Source of the DNA: Flavobacterium pectinovorum
GTDB taxonomy: Bacteria; Bacteroidota; Bacteroidia; Flavobacteriales; Flavobacteriaceae
Direction: 5' to 3'
DNA: 64,000 bases
Assembly (NCBI RefSeq): GCF_900142715.1
Contig: NZ_FRBX01000001.1
Location: 744,001-808,000 of the forward strand
A program made the translations under genes and the position numbers. Under the pieces are notes generated by a model. The model was not told the DNA's origin. It made no database searches and saw only the letters and a list, made by a program, of their open reading frames with translations. This document shows positions 52,546 through 60,171 of the stretch, piece by piece. Numbering within the stretch: position 1 is the first letter of the stretch; every line of letters begins with the position of its first letter.

Positions 52546-53646
52546 TTAAAGATTTAAATCATCAACATCATTATAATGAACTTTCTGAATTACAGTTCCG
52601 TTCTCTAAAACCACAATACTAGGATTTGCTCTTTCAATTGTTTTTAAAGTTGTAGCATCGCAGAAATAAAAATCGACATTTAAGCCATATTGTTTTTTAG
52701 CTTTTGCAATTTCATCAGCTCCGGAAGCTGTCATCGCGATAACTTTATATCCTTTTGATTTTGCCTCTTTATTTACATCTTCTAACTTTTTCATTCCTTC
52801 AGGATTTGATAAAGCCAAATCGTATGTCACAAAAATCAATAATTTTGGTTCTTTCAGCAATTCTTCTTTATAATCAGAATCGTCTTTTGTCATCGAAAAA
52901 TCATGAATTGGCGGAACATAACCTTCTGTAATTACTTTATCTTTTCTGTCAACAAAAGTGGCACCTTCCGGAATATTGGCTAGATCTTTTTCTGTAAATT
53001 CTTTATCAACACCATTTACTTTGTAGATAAAAGTCATTTCAACTACCGATTTTGGTGCACCTTCCGGAATTTCCATACCTTTTTCGATGTTGCTTCCTAC
53101 TTTAAACGGACGGAAATCTTTTATAGGATTATGGTTTAAAACCCAAACAGCCATAACAACACATAATACGATAGCAATTAGCGTAATAATATTGGTAACT
53201 GTCTTTGAGAATAAACGTTTTACCAGCTTTTTATTGATGAATAAAATTAGAATAAAGAAAAGTAAAACAATATCTTTTGTAAACGATTGCCAAGGAGTTA
53301 AGTGTAAAGCATCTCCAAAACATCCACAATCTTTAACTACATCAAAATAAGCAGAGTAGAAGGTAAGGAATGTGAAGAAAACAATTAAAAGCAATAAAGC
53401 CCAAATGGTAAGTTTTGATTTGTAACCCACCAATAACATTACACCCAAAACTACTTCTAAAATCACTAAAAAGATCGCCAAACCTAAAGCTAAAGGCTCT
53501 AAAAATGGCATATTGAAAACAGGCTCACTAAAATATTCGGCCAATTTATAAGAGAAACCAACCGGATCATTCAGTTTAATTAATCCTGAAATGATAAATA
53601 ATACGCCGACAAATAATCGGGAGAATTGAGTAATGATATTTTTCAT
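52546..53646 (-). CDS. BT_3928-family protein (DoxX/MauE-like membrane domain plus thioredoxin-like domain)
   Basis: A 366-residue protein. The N-terminal half is a four-helix DoxX/MauE-type membrane domain, beginning SRLFVGVLFIISGLIKLNDP and including the MauE-like CGCFGDALHLTPW motif. After a fifth hydrophobic segment (about 130-150) comes a periplasmic region, with a C-terminal thioredoxin-like fold (LLIFVTYDLALSNPEGMKKL, VDFYFCDATTLKTIERANPSIVVLENG). That fold has lost the CxxC active site. MauE-like domains are linked to disulfide or quinone chemistry. It lies 87 bases after DUF1599 in the conserved cluster. Its precise role is unknown. Confidence 0.9.
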   Translation of the reverse strand: MKNIITQFSRLFVGVLFIISGLIKLNDPVGFSYKLAEYFSEPVFNMPFLEPLALGLAIFLVILEVVLGVMLLVGYKSKLTIWALLLLIVFFTFLTFYSAYFDVVKDCGCFGDALHLTPWQSFTKDIVLLFFILILFINKKLVKRLFSKTVTNIITLIAIVLCVVMAVWVLNHNPIKDFRPFKVGSNIEKGMEIPEGAPKSVVEMTFIYKVNGVDKEFTEKDLANIPEGATFVDRKDKVITEGYVPPIHDFSMTKDDSDYKEELLKEPKLLIFVTYDLALSNPEGMKKLEDVNKEAKSKGYKVIAMTASGADEIAKAKKQYGLNVDFYFCDATTLKTIERANPSIVVLENGTVIQKVHYNDVDDLNL

Positions 53647-53733
53647 GGGGAAAGTATTAAAATTTAAATCTCAATAAAGAAATTCCAAATTCCAATTCTA
53701 TAACTTGGGTTTTGGAATTTAAAAATTGGAATT

Positions 53734-54276
53734 TTATTTGTTTATAGGATTTAGGATTAAAGCAAAAACAGAATAATTAATCATATCCTGATAATTCGCG
53801 TCGATGCCTTCAGAAACTAAAGTTTTGCCTTTATTATCTTCAATTTGCTTTACGCGAAGTAATTTTTGCAGAATCAAATCGGTCAATGAACTTACGCGCA
53901 TATCGCGCCATGCTTCGCCGTAATCGTGATTTTTGGCTTCCATTAACTCTTTGGTTAACTTAACTTTAGCGTCGTATAATTCGGTTGCTTTTTCTACATC
54001 AAGATCAGGCTGGTCAACAACGCCTAATTCTAACTGAATCAGGGCCATAATCGAATAATTAATAATTCCGATGAATTCTCCTTTTTCATCTTCATCAACT
54101 TTGCGAACTTCGTTTTCCTGTAAACTTCTGATTCTTTGTGCTTTTATGAATATCTGATCGGTTAATGATGGCAATCTTAAAATGCGCCATGCACTACCAT
54201 AATCTTTCATTTTATTGATAAATAAAGTACGGCAAACCGTAATTACATTATCAAATTCAAGGGAAGTATTCTTCAT
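53734..54276 (-). CDS. DUF1599 (Nmad1-type) protein, internally duplicated
   Basis: A 180-residue cytosolic protein made of two related halves. Each contains a D-Y-G-x-A/S-W motif followed by a conserved segment: MKDYGSAWRILRLPSLTDQI in the first half and NHDYGEAWRDMRVSSLTDLI in the second. This is the DUF1599/nucleotide-modification-associated domain. The all-helical fold is related to MazG-like or dUTPase-like helical proteins by my reading, but the biochemical function is not established. It is divergent from folP across a repeat-containing spacer and is followed by the BT_3928-family gene, a neighbourhood I recall as conserved in Bacteroidota. Confidence 0.9.
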   Translation of the reverse strand: MKNTSLEFDNVITVCRTLFINKMKDYGSAWRILRLPSLTDQIFIKAQRIRSLQENEVRKVDEDEKGEFIGIINYSIMALIQLELGVVDQPDLDVEKATELYDAKVKLTKELMEAKNHDYGEAWRDMRVSSLTDLILQKLLRVKQIEDNKGKTLVSEGIDANYQDMINYSVFALILNPINK

Positions 54277-54340
54277 TTATTGCTGTATATTTGCTAAAAT
54301 TTCTTCAAAAATAAGGATAAAATTAAAGAGTTTATGAAAA

Positions 54341-54459
54341 AAGTTTCAAGTTTAAAGTTTCAGGTTGAAGTAGATTGCGCAAGCTGAGTAACTTGAAACC
54401 TGAAACAAAAATAACTTGAAACAAAAGTTGTGAAACTTGAAACTTGAAACCTGAAACAA
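54341..54459. repeat. AAACTTGAAACCTGAAAC-type repeat spacer
   Basis: GTTTCAAGTTTAAAGTTTCAGG occurs first, followed in the opposite orientation by several copies of ACTTGAAACCTGAAACAAAA. The DNA can thus form a long imperfect hairpin. The same phrase appears at 56675-56700. It occupies most of the divergent DUF1599-folP spacer, so the promoters must be embedded in or near it. Confidence 0.6.
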
Positions 54460-54471
54460 AAATAACAAGAG

Positions 54472-55299
54472 ATGCTAATTAACTGCAAAGGCCAACTTAT
54501 TGATTTGTCGATTCCTAAAGTAATGGGAATTTTGAATGTAACGCCAAATTCTTTTTTTGACGGTGGAAAATATAGTAATGAAGACGAAATAATCTCACAA
54601 GTAGATAAAATGCTTTCCGAGGGAGCAACGTTTATTGATATTGGTGCTTATTCGAGCAAACCAAGTGCCGAATTTGTTACCGAACAGGAAGAAATTGACC
54701 GAATTGTTCCTGCAATTGAATTGATTTTAAACCATTTTCCGGAAGCTTTATTATCAATCGATACTTTTAGAGCCGAAGTTGCGAATGCAAGTATAGAAAG
54801 CGGTGCAGCGATTATAAACGATATTGCAGCGGGAGAATTAGACGATAAAATGTTTGATGTAATTGCAAAATATAATGTTCCGTACATTATGATGCACATG
54901 CGTGGAAACCCGCAAACAATGCAGAGTCTAACGCAATATGAGGACATTGTAAAAGAAATGCTTTTCTATTTTTCTGAAAAAGTAAAAAAAGCAAGAAGTC
55001 TCGGAATTAATGATTTAATCTTAGATCCCGGTTTCGGATTCGCCAAAACAACCGATCAAAATTATGAAGTCATGCAGAAAATGGAACTTTTTAATGTATT
55101 AGAATTGCCAGTTTTAGTCGGAATTTCCAGAAAATCAATGATTTATAAAACGCTAAATAATACAGCACAAGAAGCTTTAAACGGAACAACGTTTCTGAAT
55201 ACCATTGCATTGACAAAAGGGGCTAAAATTTTGCGTGTGCACGATGTAAAAGAGGCGACGGAATGTGTGACTTTGTTTGATAAAATGAATTCAAAATAA
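54472..55299 (+). CDS. folP: dihydropteroate synthase
   Basis: Joins dihydropterin pyrophosphate to p-aminobenzoate in folate synthesis; 275 residues, cytosolic TIM barrel. The two family signatures are MGILNVTPNSFFDGGKYSNE and DIGAYSSKPSAEFVTEQEE. ILDPGFGFAKTTDQN and LVGISRKSMI follow, then a C-terminal RVHDVKEATECV. The target site for sulfonamides is present and unaltered to my eye. The next gene starts 17 bases later, suggesting read-through into the lipoprotein genes downstream. Confidence 0.97.
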   Translation: MLINCKGQLIDLSIPKVMGILNVTPNSFFDGGKYSNEDEIISQVDKMLSEGATFIDIGAYSSKPSAEFVTEQEEIDRIVPAIELILNHFPEALLSIDTFRAEVANASIESGAAIINDIAAGELDDKMFDVIAKYNVPYIMMHMRGNPQTMQSLTQYEDIVKEMLFYFSEKVKKARSLGINDLILDPGFGFAKTTDQNYEVMQKMELFNVLELPVLVGISRKSMIYKTLNNTAQEALNGTTFLNTIALTKGAKILRVHDVKEATECVTLFDKMNSK

Positions 55300-55316
55300 G
55301 ATCTAAAGAAAATAAC

Positions 55317-55955
55317 ATGACAAAAAAAATATTCTATTTAGTTTTTCTAGCAATTTTTATATCGGGCTGTAATGATAAAAATGTATCAGATTTGAAAAAA
55401 AATTATGAATATAAATCTAAGGATATAAAAGAGCTGAAAGAATATTTTGAAAAAATAGTTCCAAAAAATTATTACGTTACAATACGATATAACTCTTCTG
55501 ATAATATCAATTTGGTTGTTTATGAGCCAACAAATATTCCAGATAAAAATGATTTGCTTTTTCAACAATGGGATGTAGATTTTGAAGATTATGAAGAACC
55601 GAAAGATTCTCATTTTAATAGCGAATATGACGGAAAAACGAAATCATTAGATGTAGTTAAAAAGAAACTTAATTGGAGCAATAACACTTTTACAGAACTT
55701 TATGAAAAACTGGAAAATGTGAATTCTATGGGAATATCAAGTGGAAAACCCATAAAAATTGAATATGGATTTAGAGGAATGGGAGTTTTGAGCTATTTGT
55801 TTTTTGACCATAATTTAAGTAAAACCGAACAAAAAGAAAATTCAAATAATTGTTCACAAATGTTTTATAAAGAAAATATTGTCTTTACATTTTCTTCAGG
55901 AGCAATAGGAAGTTTTTGTATTCCTGATTTTGAAAAGAATTCAAATAAAAAATAA
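55317..55955 (+). CDS. lipoprotein of unknown function
   Basis: A 212-residue predicted lipoprotein with the Cys in FISGCNDKNV. A charged, helix-rich region (residues 24-50) is followed by a mixed alpha/beta part that includes YYVTIRYNSSDNINLVVYEP, QWDVDFEDYEEP and GKPIKIEYGFRGMGVLSYLFF. No known domain recognised. It starts 17 bases after folP and is followed after 87 bases by another lipoprotein gene, so it may belong to the same transcript. It has no resemblance to folate enzymes, so it is more likely an accessory passenger. Confidence 0.72.
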   Translation: MTKKIFYLVFLAIFISGCNDKNVSDLKKNYEYKSKDIKELKEYFEKIVPKNYYVTIRYNSSDNINLVVYEPTNIPDKNDLLFQQWDVDFEDYEEPKDSHFNSEYDGKTKSLDVVKKKLNWSNNTFTELYEKLENVNSMGISSGKPIKIEYGFRGMGVLSYLFFDHNLSKTEQKENSNNCSQMFYKENIVFTFSSGAIGSFCIPDFEKNSNKK

Positions 55956-56042
55956 TTAATTGAAACTTGTTTTTTAATTAAAATGATGATGAAAACACCA
56001 AAATCAATAAATAGATATTTTTATAAATCTAGAATTTTAAAT

Positions 56043-56675
56043 ATGAAATACTTTAGTTTAATTATCGCTCTTTTACTTTTTTCCTGCGAAGAAAAAAAAG
56101 ACGTTCTACTTCCAAAATCAAATATTTCAATCGTTAAAAATGTCGAAGATCTTTCACCAATTTATATCTTTTTAAAAATAGAAGAAAAAGATACAATTGC
56201 AGAAGTAAACCGAAAAAACAGCATTATTTCAACCAACTGGATTTTCAATATTGACAAACGTTTACCGTTAAGATTGGTAATTCCGGAAGTAATAAAACTA
56301 CAGGAAAAAAAGCGAGTCGAAAAAGCCCACAAAAACGAAAAAGCCGAGAATTATTATTCCTACGCAGATTCTGTTGGAAAGAATTTAGCCTTTTTGCCTT
56401 TCACGAAAGTGTATTATAAAATGGAAAAACCAAATAAAGAAAATTTTGTATTTCGTTTTAGAAAAGGAAAAAAGGAAGTTTTGATGGGAAATAAGGAAAT
56501 AAAAATATCAGAAATATTACAACGTTTTTATAGTATAAAGTTTGAAAGGGTGCCGGATGTCGTATTTTTATTCGATAAGAACATGAGTTATGAAGAATAT
56601 ATCCAACATAAAATTTTACTGCAAAAATATGTGTCTTACAATCTTGATAAACTCCCGGTAGAATTTATCTTCTAA
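56043..56675 (+). CDS. lipoprotein of unknown function
   Basis: About 210 residues. The frame is open from an ATG at 55983, but that would put 20 residues ahead of the signal. The ATG at 56043 starts a typical lipoprotein signal (KYFSLIIALLLFSCEE), so it is chosen. The mature part is very Lys/Glu-rich, with a charged helix (EKKRVEKAHKNEKAENYYSY, about residues 100-120). It ends with a compact alpha/beta part (RVPDVVFLFDKNMSYEEYIQ). I recognise no family. It may be co-expressed with the lipoprotein gene before it; the 87-base spacer shows no terminator. Confidence 0.72.
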   Translation: MKYFSLIIALLLFSCEEKKDVLLPKSNISIVKNVEDLSPIYIFLKIEEKDTIAEVNRKNSIISTNWIFNIDKRLPLRLVIPEVIKLQEKKRVEKAHKNEKAENYYSYADSVGKNLAFLPFTKVYYKMEKPNKENFVFRFRKGKKEVLMGNKEIKISEILQRFYSIKFERVPDVVFLFDKNMSYEEYIQHKILLQKYVSYNLDKLPVEFIF

Positions 56676-56719
56676 ACTTGAAACAAATAAAACCTGAAAC
56701 TAAAAAAAACAAAGCTTTT

Positions 56720-57193
56720 CTATTGATGATGATAAGGTTCATTTCTTAAAATCGTAAATCCGCGGTACAATTGTTCGATAAAAAACAAGCGAACCATTTG
56801 ATGCGAAAACGTCATTAGCGAAAGTGAAATTTTTCCCTTAGCTTTGCTGTAAACCGTATCTGAAAATCCGTAAGGACCGCCAATTACAAAAACCAAAGTT
56901 TTAATTCCCGAGTTCATTTTCTTTTGCAATTCTTCAGAAAAACCAACGCTGGAGAAGTTTTTTCCGTTTTCATCCAATAAAATCAACTGATCTGTTGGTG
57001 TTAATTTGGACAGAATCAATTCGCCTTCTTTTTCCTTTTGCTGACTTTCAGATAAATTCTTCACGTTTTTGATATCCGGAATAATTTCCAAATCAAATTT
57101 GATATAAAACGACAAACGTTTCGTATAATCGTCGATTAAAGTCTGCAGCGATTTATTGTCGGTTTTGCCAATGGCGATAAGTTTGATGTTCAT
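56720..57193 (-). CDS. rlmH: 23S rRNA pseudouridine-1915 N3-methyltransferase
   Basis: SPOUT-family methyltransferase that modifies position 1915 of 23S rRNA; 157 residues, usual length 155-160. It begins MNIKLIAIGKTDNKSLQTLI. The trefoil-knot SAM site is seen in VFVIGGPYGFSDTVYSKA, and the C-terminal MTFSHQMVRLFFIEQLYRGF and YHHQ tail are diagnostic. It is convergent with the lipoprotein gene at 56043; the spacer of 44 bases has no clear terminator. A TCCCGAT-type palindrome lies just upstream of its start. Confidence 0.97.
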   Translation of the reverse strand: MNIKLIAIGKTDNKSLQTLIDDYTKRLSFYIKFDLEIIPDIKNVKNLSESQQKEKEGELILSKLTPTDQLILLDENGKNFSSVGFSEELQKKMNSGIKTLVFVIGGPYGFSDTVYSKAKGKISLSLMTFSHQMVRLFFIEQLYRGFTILRNEPYHHQ

Positions 57194-57213
57194 ATGTAAT
57201 GTTTTTTTGCCAC

Positions 57214-57231
57214 TCCCGATAGCAATCGGGA
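57214..57231. repeat. short TCCCGAT/ATCGGGA palindrome
   Basis: TCCCGAT-AGCA-ATCGGGA with a 4-base loop. It belongs to the same class as the palindromes at 2233-2248 and 39131-39148. It lies in the spacer upstream of rlmH together with a TCTGCGTTAATCCGTTCAAT boilerplate phrase (57244-57270). Confidence 0.6.
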
Positions 57232-57298
57232 TTCACGAATGAGTAGAATTAAAAATAAATAATCTGCGTTAATCCGTTCAATCAGTATAATCAGTGGC

Positions 57299-57601
57299 CT
57301 ATTTTTTATTCTCAAAAACGGTTTCGAAATGTTCTACAATGGGAAACGGTTCATAATAATGATGCAAAATATTTTTCCATTCCAGATAAGCTTCAGAAGT
57401 TCTAAAACCTACGGTATGATCTTCGAGTGTATTCCAGTCAACCAATAAAAGATATTTATTTTCGACTTCAAGACATTTCTGTAAAGTATGACCTAAATAG
57501 CCATCAATTGATGAAATGTATTGACTTGCTTTTGCAAAATCAATTTCAAACTGATTTGCTAAATCTGGTTTTACGAAAAGGAATGCGGCTTCTAGAATCA
57601 T
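57299..57601 (-). CDS. antibiotic-biosynthesis-monooxygenase-fold (dimeric alpha/beta barrel) protein
   Basis: A 100-residue cytosolic protein of the ABM/heme-degrading-like ferredoxin fold. Features are an opening strand LEAAFLFVKPDLANQFE, ASQYISSIDGYLGHTLQKC, LLLVDWNTLEDHTVGFRTSEAYLEW and a closing EHFETVF strand. The W-x-x-L-E-D-H-x-x-x-F-R-x-S motif is typical for this group. The frame reaches a GTG at 57619, but the ATG at 57601 is the more likely start. The substrate is unknown; many members are quinol or heme oxygenases, others have no known activity. It is surrounded by dispersed TCTGCGT spacers. Confidence 0.82.
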   Translation of the reverse strand: MILEAAFLFVKPDLANQFEIDFAKASQYISSIDGYLGHTLQKCLEVENKYLLLVDWNTLEDHTVGFRTSEAYLEWKNILHHYYEPFPIVEHFETVFENKK

Positions 57602-57616
57602 AATTATATTTTTTTT

Positions 57617-57722
57617 CACGCAGATTTTGCAGATTTTATTTTTGATATTTATAATAAAAAAATCTGTGTTGATCAGCTTAAATCTGTTTAAATCTGCGTG
57701 CTAATTTTTTCACGCAGATTTT
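57617..57722. repeat. CACGCAGATTTT repeat spacer
   Basis: CACGCAGATTTT occurs at 57617-57628 and 57711-57722 as a direct pair, with the inverse AAATCTGCGTG at 57690-57700 between them, plus weaker AATCTGT copies. It occupies the ADA-ABM spacer and belongs to the TCTGCGT-type dispersed phrases of this genome. Confidence 0.6.
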
Positions 57723-57729
57723 ATTTTTA

Positions 57730-59145
57730 TTAATTTTTATAAAATTTATCTTCAAAAGTTTTAAATCTTGTATCCAAATCTTTTAGTAATTGTTTTTTTA
57801 CCGATGCATCCTGAATAAAACTGTAATTGATACTGTTGTAAACGTATTCTTTTATAGTGGCGTATGAAACATCAGGGTATCTTTTAGCCAATAAGACATA
57901 TTGTTCTGTCATATTGGTTCTTAAAATTCCTGCATCATCAGTACTGATTACAATTGGCACATTAAATTCTTTGTAAAGTGTAAACGGATGACGGCTATCT
58001 TTTACCTTCAAGATGAACTCATTACTAACTAAATTAATCTCAATCGGAATATTGTTCTTTGCCATATATCGCAATAAATCATATGAATTTGCTTCGTACG
58101 CAATATCAACTCCGTGACCAATTCTGTTGGCTCCGGCAATATGAATTGCATCGTTAATATGCCAGGTTAAATCTTCTGGAAGAACCAAACCTAAAGTTAA
58201 TTCGCCCGCGTGAAGTGTGTATTTTACGTCTGGAAATTTTGAGTGGCAATATTTAAACATGACCATGTGAAGCCAATAATCTTTCATGGAATTTTCACCG
58301 TGTTCCGGTGAAACGATGTTTACGCCCGCAACCAATTTGCTGTCGTTGGCAGAGATAAATGCAATCATCAGGTTCTTAAATAAATCAACAGGATCCATAA
58401 AACGAAGCACAAAGTTTTGATATCGCATGGTAAAACGCTCATCATCAATTTTTAAGTCTTTATGAAGTTTTGCTATAAAATTAGTATTGAATTCTGTTGC
58501 ATATTTTTTAGCGTCTTTTTTCTGAAGTGATTTATACAAATCGTCTAAAAGTTTTAGAACTGCTTTTTCATCTTTTTGAGATGAAGCCTGACGCAATTTC
58601 GAATTAAAATCAGATAAATCAGCAACATTCATATCGCAGGGAATCGTTGATAACTGTGTTTCGATATAACTTACATTTTCTGCGAGGGCGCGTTTTTTTA
58701 ATTCGAGTATTCCTTCGGCAAAATGACCTTGTATAGTTGGTTCAAATTTTTGAAAAGAGTCAAAAAACTGATCATCAGAAGGAACAGAGCCATTGTAATC
58801 TTTAACCGACCAGGTTTGCATAACTTGCTGTTCGTAAAAAGCCAGTTTACCTTCGTTTTTAAGTGAAGAGAAAGTGTGCCAACTCCCAATTTCAGGTTTT
58901 GTTTTTGAAACTGCCATCGTTTCTATATTCAGATAAAAATCTTCTGCAATAGCTCTTTCTAAAAGAGGTTCTGCATAAATTGATCCCGAAAAATGATGGT
59001 GTAAATCGCCGCCTTTAGGCATTTGCTGAAAAAAAGCTGTTAAGAGAGCTTCGTTATTTCTGATTTTTTCTAAATAATTTTCAGCCGATTGAGAAAAGCC
59101 GATTTGCGCTATGAAAAAAAAGAAAAGTGTAATTATCCTTGACAT
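57730..59145 (-). CDS. secreted adenosine deaminase-family protein
   Basis: Zinc-dependent deaminase of 471 residues with an N-terminal signal peptide (ITLFFFFIAQIGFSQ), hence exported, unlike the cytosolic bacterial enzyme. Zinc and catalytic residues are in GGDLHHHFSGS (His49, His51), KYTLHAGELTLG (His and catalytic Glu), RIGHGVDIAYE (His) and ISTDDAGILR (Asp-Asp). An extra segment of about 120 residues lies between the first two motifs (about 70-190), as in ADGF-like adenosine deaminases. It would convert adenosine to inosine outside the cytosol, probably for purine salvage. It is preceded by a repeat-rich spacer. Confidence 0.88.
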   Translation of the reverse strand: MSRIITLFFFFIAQIGFSQSAENYLEKIRNNEALLTAFFQQMPKGGDLHHHFSGSIYAEPLLERAIAEDFYLNIETMAVSKTKPEIGSWHTFSSLKNEGKLAFYEQQVMQTWSVKDYNGSVPSDDQFFDSFQKFEPTIQGHFAEGILELKKRALAENVSYIETQLSTIPCDMNVADLSDFNSKLRQASSQKDEKAVLKLLDDLYKSLQKKDAKKYATEFNTNFIAKLHKDLKIDDERFTMRYQNFVLRFMDPVDLFKNLMIAFISANDSKLVAGVNIVSPEHGENSMKDYWLHMVMFKYCHSKFPDVKYTLHAGELTLGLVLPEDLTWHINDAIHIAGANRIGHGVDIAYEANSYDLLRYMAKNNIPIEINLVSNEFILKVKDSRHPFTLYKEFNVPIVISTDDAGILRTNMTEQYVLLAKRYPDVSYATIKEYVYNSINYSFIQDASVKKQLLKDLDTRFKTFEDKFYKN

Positions 59146-59483
59146 ACTCTAAGTTTAAATTACATGCAAATGTAAGAGTTTCGGAGGAGATTAAAAAATT
59201 TGATTTAGGATGCGGGTTTAAGGTTGCGAATTTAACCGCAGAGATCACAAAGTTTTTTCGCAAAGTTTTTTCGCAAAGTTCACAAAGTTTATTGTGGAGT
59301 GTTTGTAGAAAAGTTGGCAAAGTTCACTAAGCTTTGCGCCATTTTTGTCATCTCGACGGAGGAGAGATCACACAAGAAGCTCCACAATCAAAATCGACAA
59401 TTGTTTATAAACAAAAAAAGACGCACAATAGTACGTCTTAATATTAAATCTTAGAACCTTAGCAACTCAGCATCTTAGCATCT
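59146..59483. repeat. repeat-rich intergenic region
   Basis: A 338-base spacer between minus-strand genes. It holds direct copies of GCAAAGTTTTTTC and CACAAAGTTT around 59247-59290, GTCATCTCGACGGAGGAGAG (about 59348), and a row of CTTAGAACCTTAGCAACTCA near 59450. All are boilerplate-like phrases of flavobacterial spacers. No gene was seen in it. A terminator lies at its right end. Confidence 0.55.
59418..59439 (-). terminator. terminator of the pirin-OsmC-GNAT unit
   Basis: Short stem AAGACG/CGTCTT with a 10-base loop. On the minus strand the stem is followed by CTTTTTTTGTTTATAAAC. It lies about 45 bases after the GNAT stop. Confidence 0.6.
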
Positions 59484-59768
59484 TTACGAAAACAACACAT
59501 CACGAATTTCCTCAACCTTATCAAAAACACTTTTTGCAAAAGGACAAAGCGGAATAATTTTTAAGTTATTGGTTCTGGCATATTCTACAGCGGCCATAAC
59601 CAGTTTTTTGCCAACACCTTTTCCGTTAAATTCTTCACTTACTTCTGTATGATCGATGATGAATTTTGAATCTCCAGCCCAGGTATACGTCATTTTCCCG
59701 GCTTCTTTTCCGTCTTCTACAGCTTCAAAATAGCCTCTTCTTGTATCGTTAATTTGTTGAATTTCCAT
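59484..59768 (-). CDS. small GNAT-family N-acetyltransferase (YjdJ-like)
   Basis: A 94-residue cytosolic protein of the compact Gcn5-related (Acetyltransf_CG/YidJ) group. It begins MEIQQINDTRRGYFEAVEDG. The acetyl-CoA-binding motif is in FNGKGVGKKLVMAAVEYART, preceded by FIIDHTEVSEEF, and it ends with ILPLCPFAK-type IIPLCPFAKSVFDK. It lacks the larger acceptor site of full-size GNATs, and its target is unknown. It lies 5 bases after osmC and 45 bases before a terminator. It is the last gene of a pirin-OsmC-GNAT operon with a redox/stress flavour. Confidence 0.9.
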   Translation of the reverse strand: MEIQQINDTRRGYFEAVEDGKEAGKMTYTWAGDSKFIIDHTEVSEEFNGKGVGKKLVMAAVEYARTNNLKIIPLCPFAKSVFDKVEEIRDVLFS

Positions 59769-59773
59769 GGTAA

Positions 59774-60169
59774 TTATATTAATGTGGTTTTAATTTCGAT
59801 TGAATGTGTCAGTGTTTTATGAATTGGGCAACTATTTGCTATTGTTTCTAATCTTTGTCTTTGTGTTTGGTCGACTTCGCCAATTACTTCGATTTTTCGG
59901 GTAAATAATGATACATTTCGATCAGAATCTCTTTCAAAATCAATTTTGACATTTATTTCAGAAACATCCCATTCTTTACGATTAATATACATTCGCAAAG
60001 TAATTACGGTGCAGGAAGCCAGTGAGGCCGCCAAAAGTTCTGTTGGATTTAAGCCTAAGTTCTTGCCGCCCAATATTTGAGGTTCATCAGAAATTAAAAT
60101 ATTTCCGCTGGCAGATGTTACTTCCGTTCGATACAAACGCGTATCAATTTGTGCAGATATAGTATCCAT
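59774..60169 (-). CDS. OsmC-family peroxidase-like protein
   Basis: A 131-residue cytosolic protein of the OsmC/Ohr family. The first family Cys is in ASLASCTVITLRMYIN and the second in ANSCPIHKTLTHS; both are needed for thiol peroxidase activity against organic hydroperoxides. The N-terminal beta-sheet region includes GLNPTELLAASLASC. It starts 2 bases before the pirin stop and ends 5 bases before the GNAT gene, so three genes are co-transcribed. The specificity between OsmC and Ohr branches was not resolved. Confidence 0.92.
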   Translation of the reverse strand: MDTISAQIDTRLYRTEVTSASGNILISDEPQILGGKNLGLNPTELLAASLASCTVITLRMYINRKEWDVSEINVKIDFERDSDRNVSLFTRKIEVIGEVDQTQRQRLETIANSCPIHKTLTHSIEIKTTLI

Positions 60170-60171
60170 TA

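Noticed and set aside
59139..59330. 63-codon plus-strand open frame
   Set aside because: It runs through the repeat-rich spacer with no start context or family; likely fortuitous.
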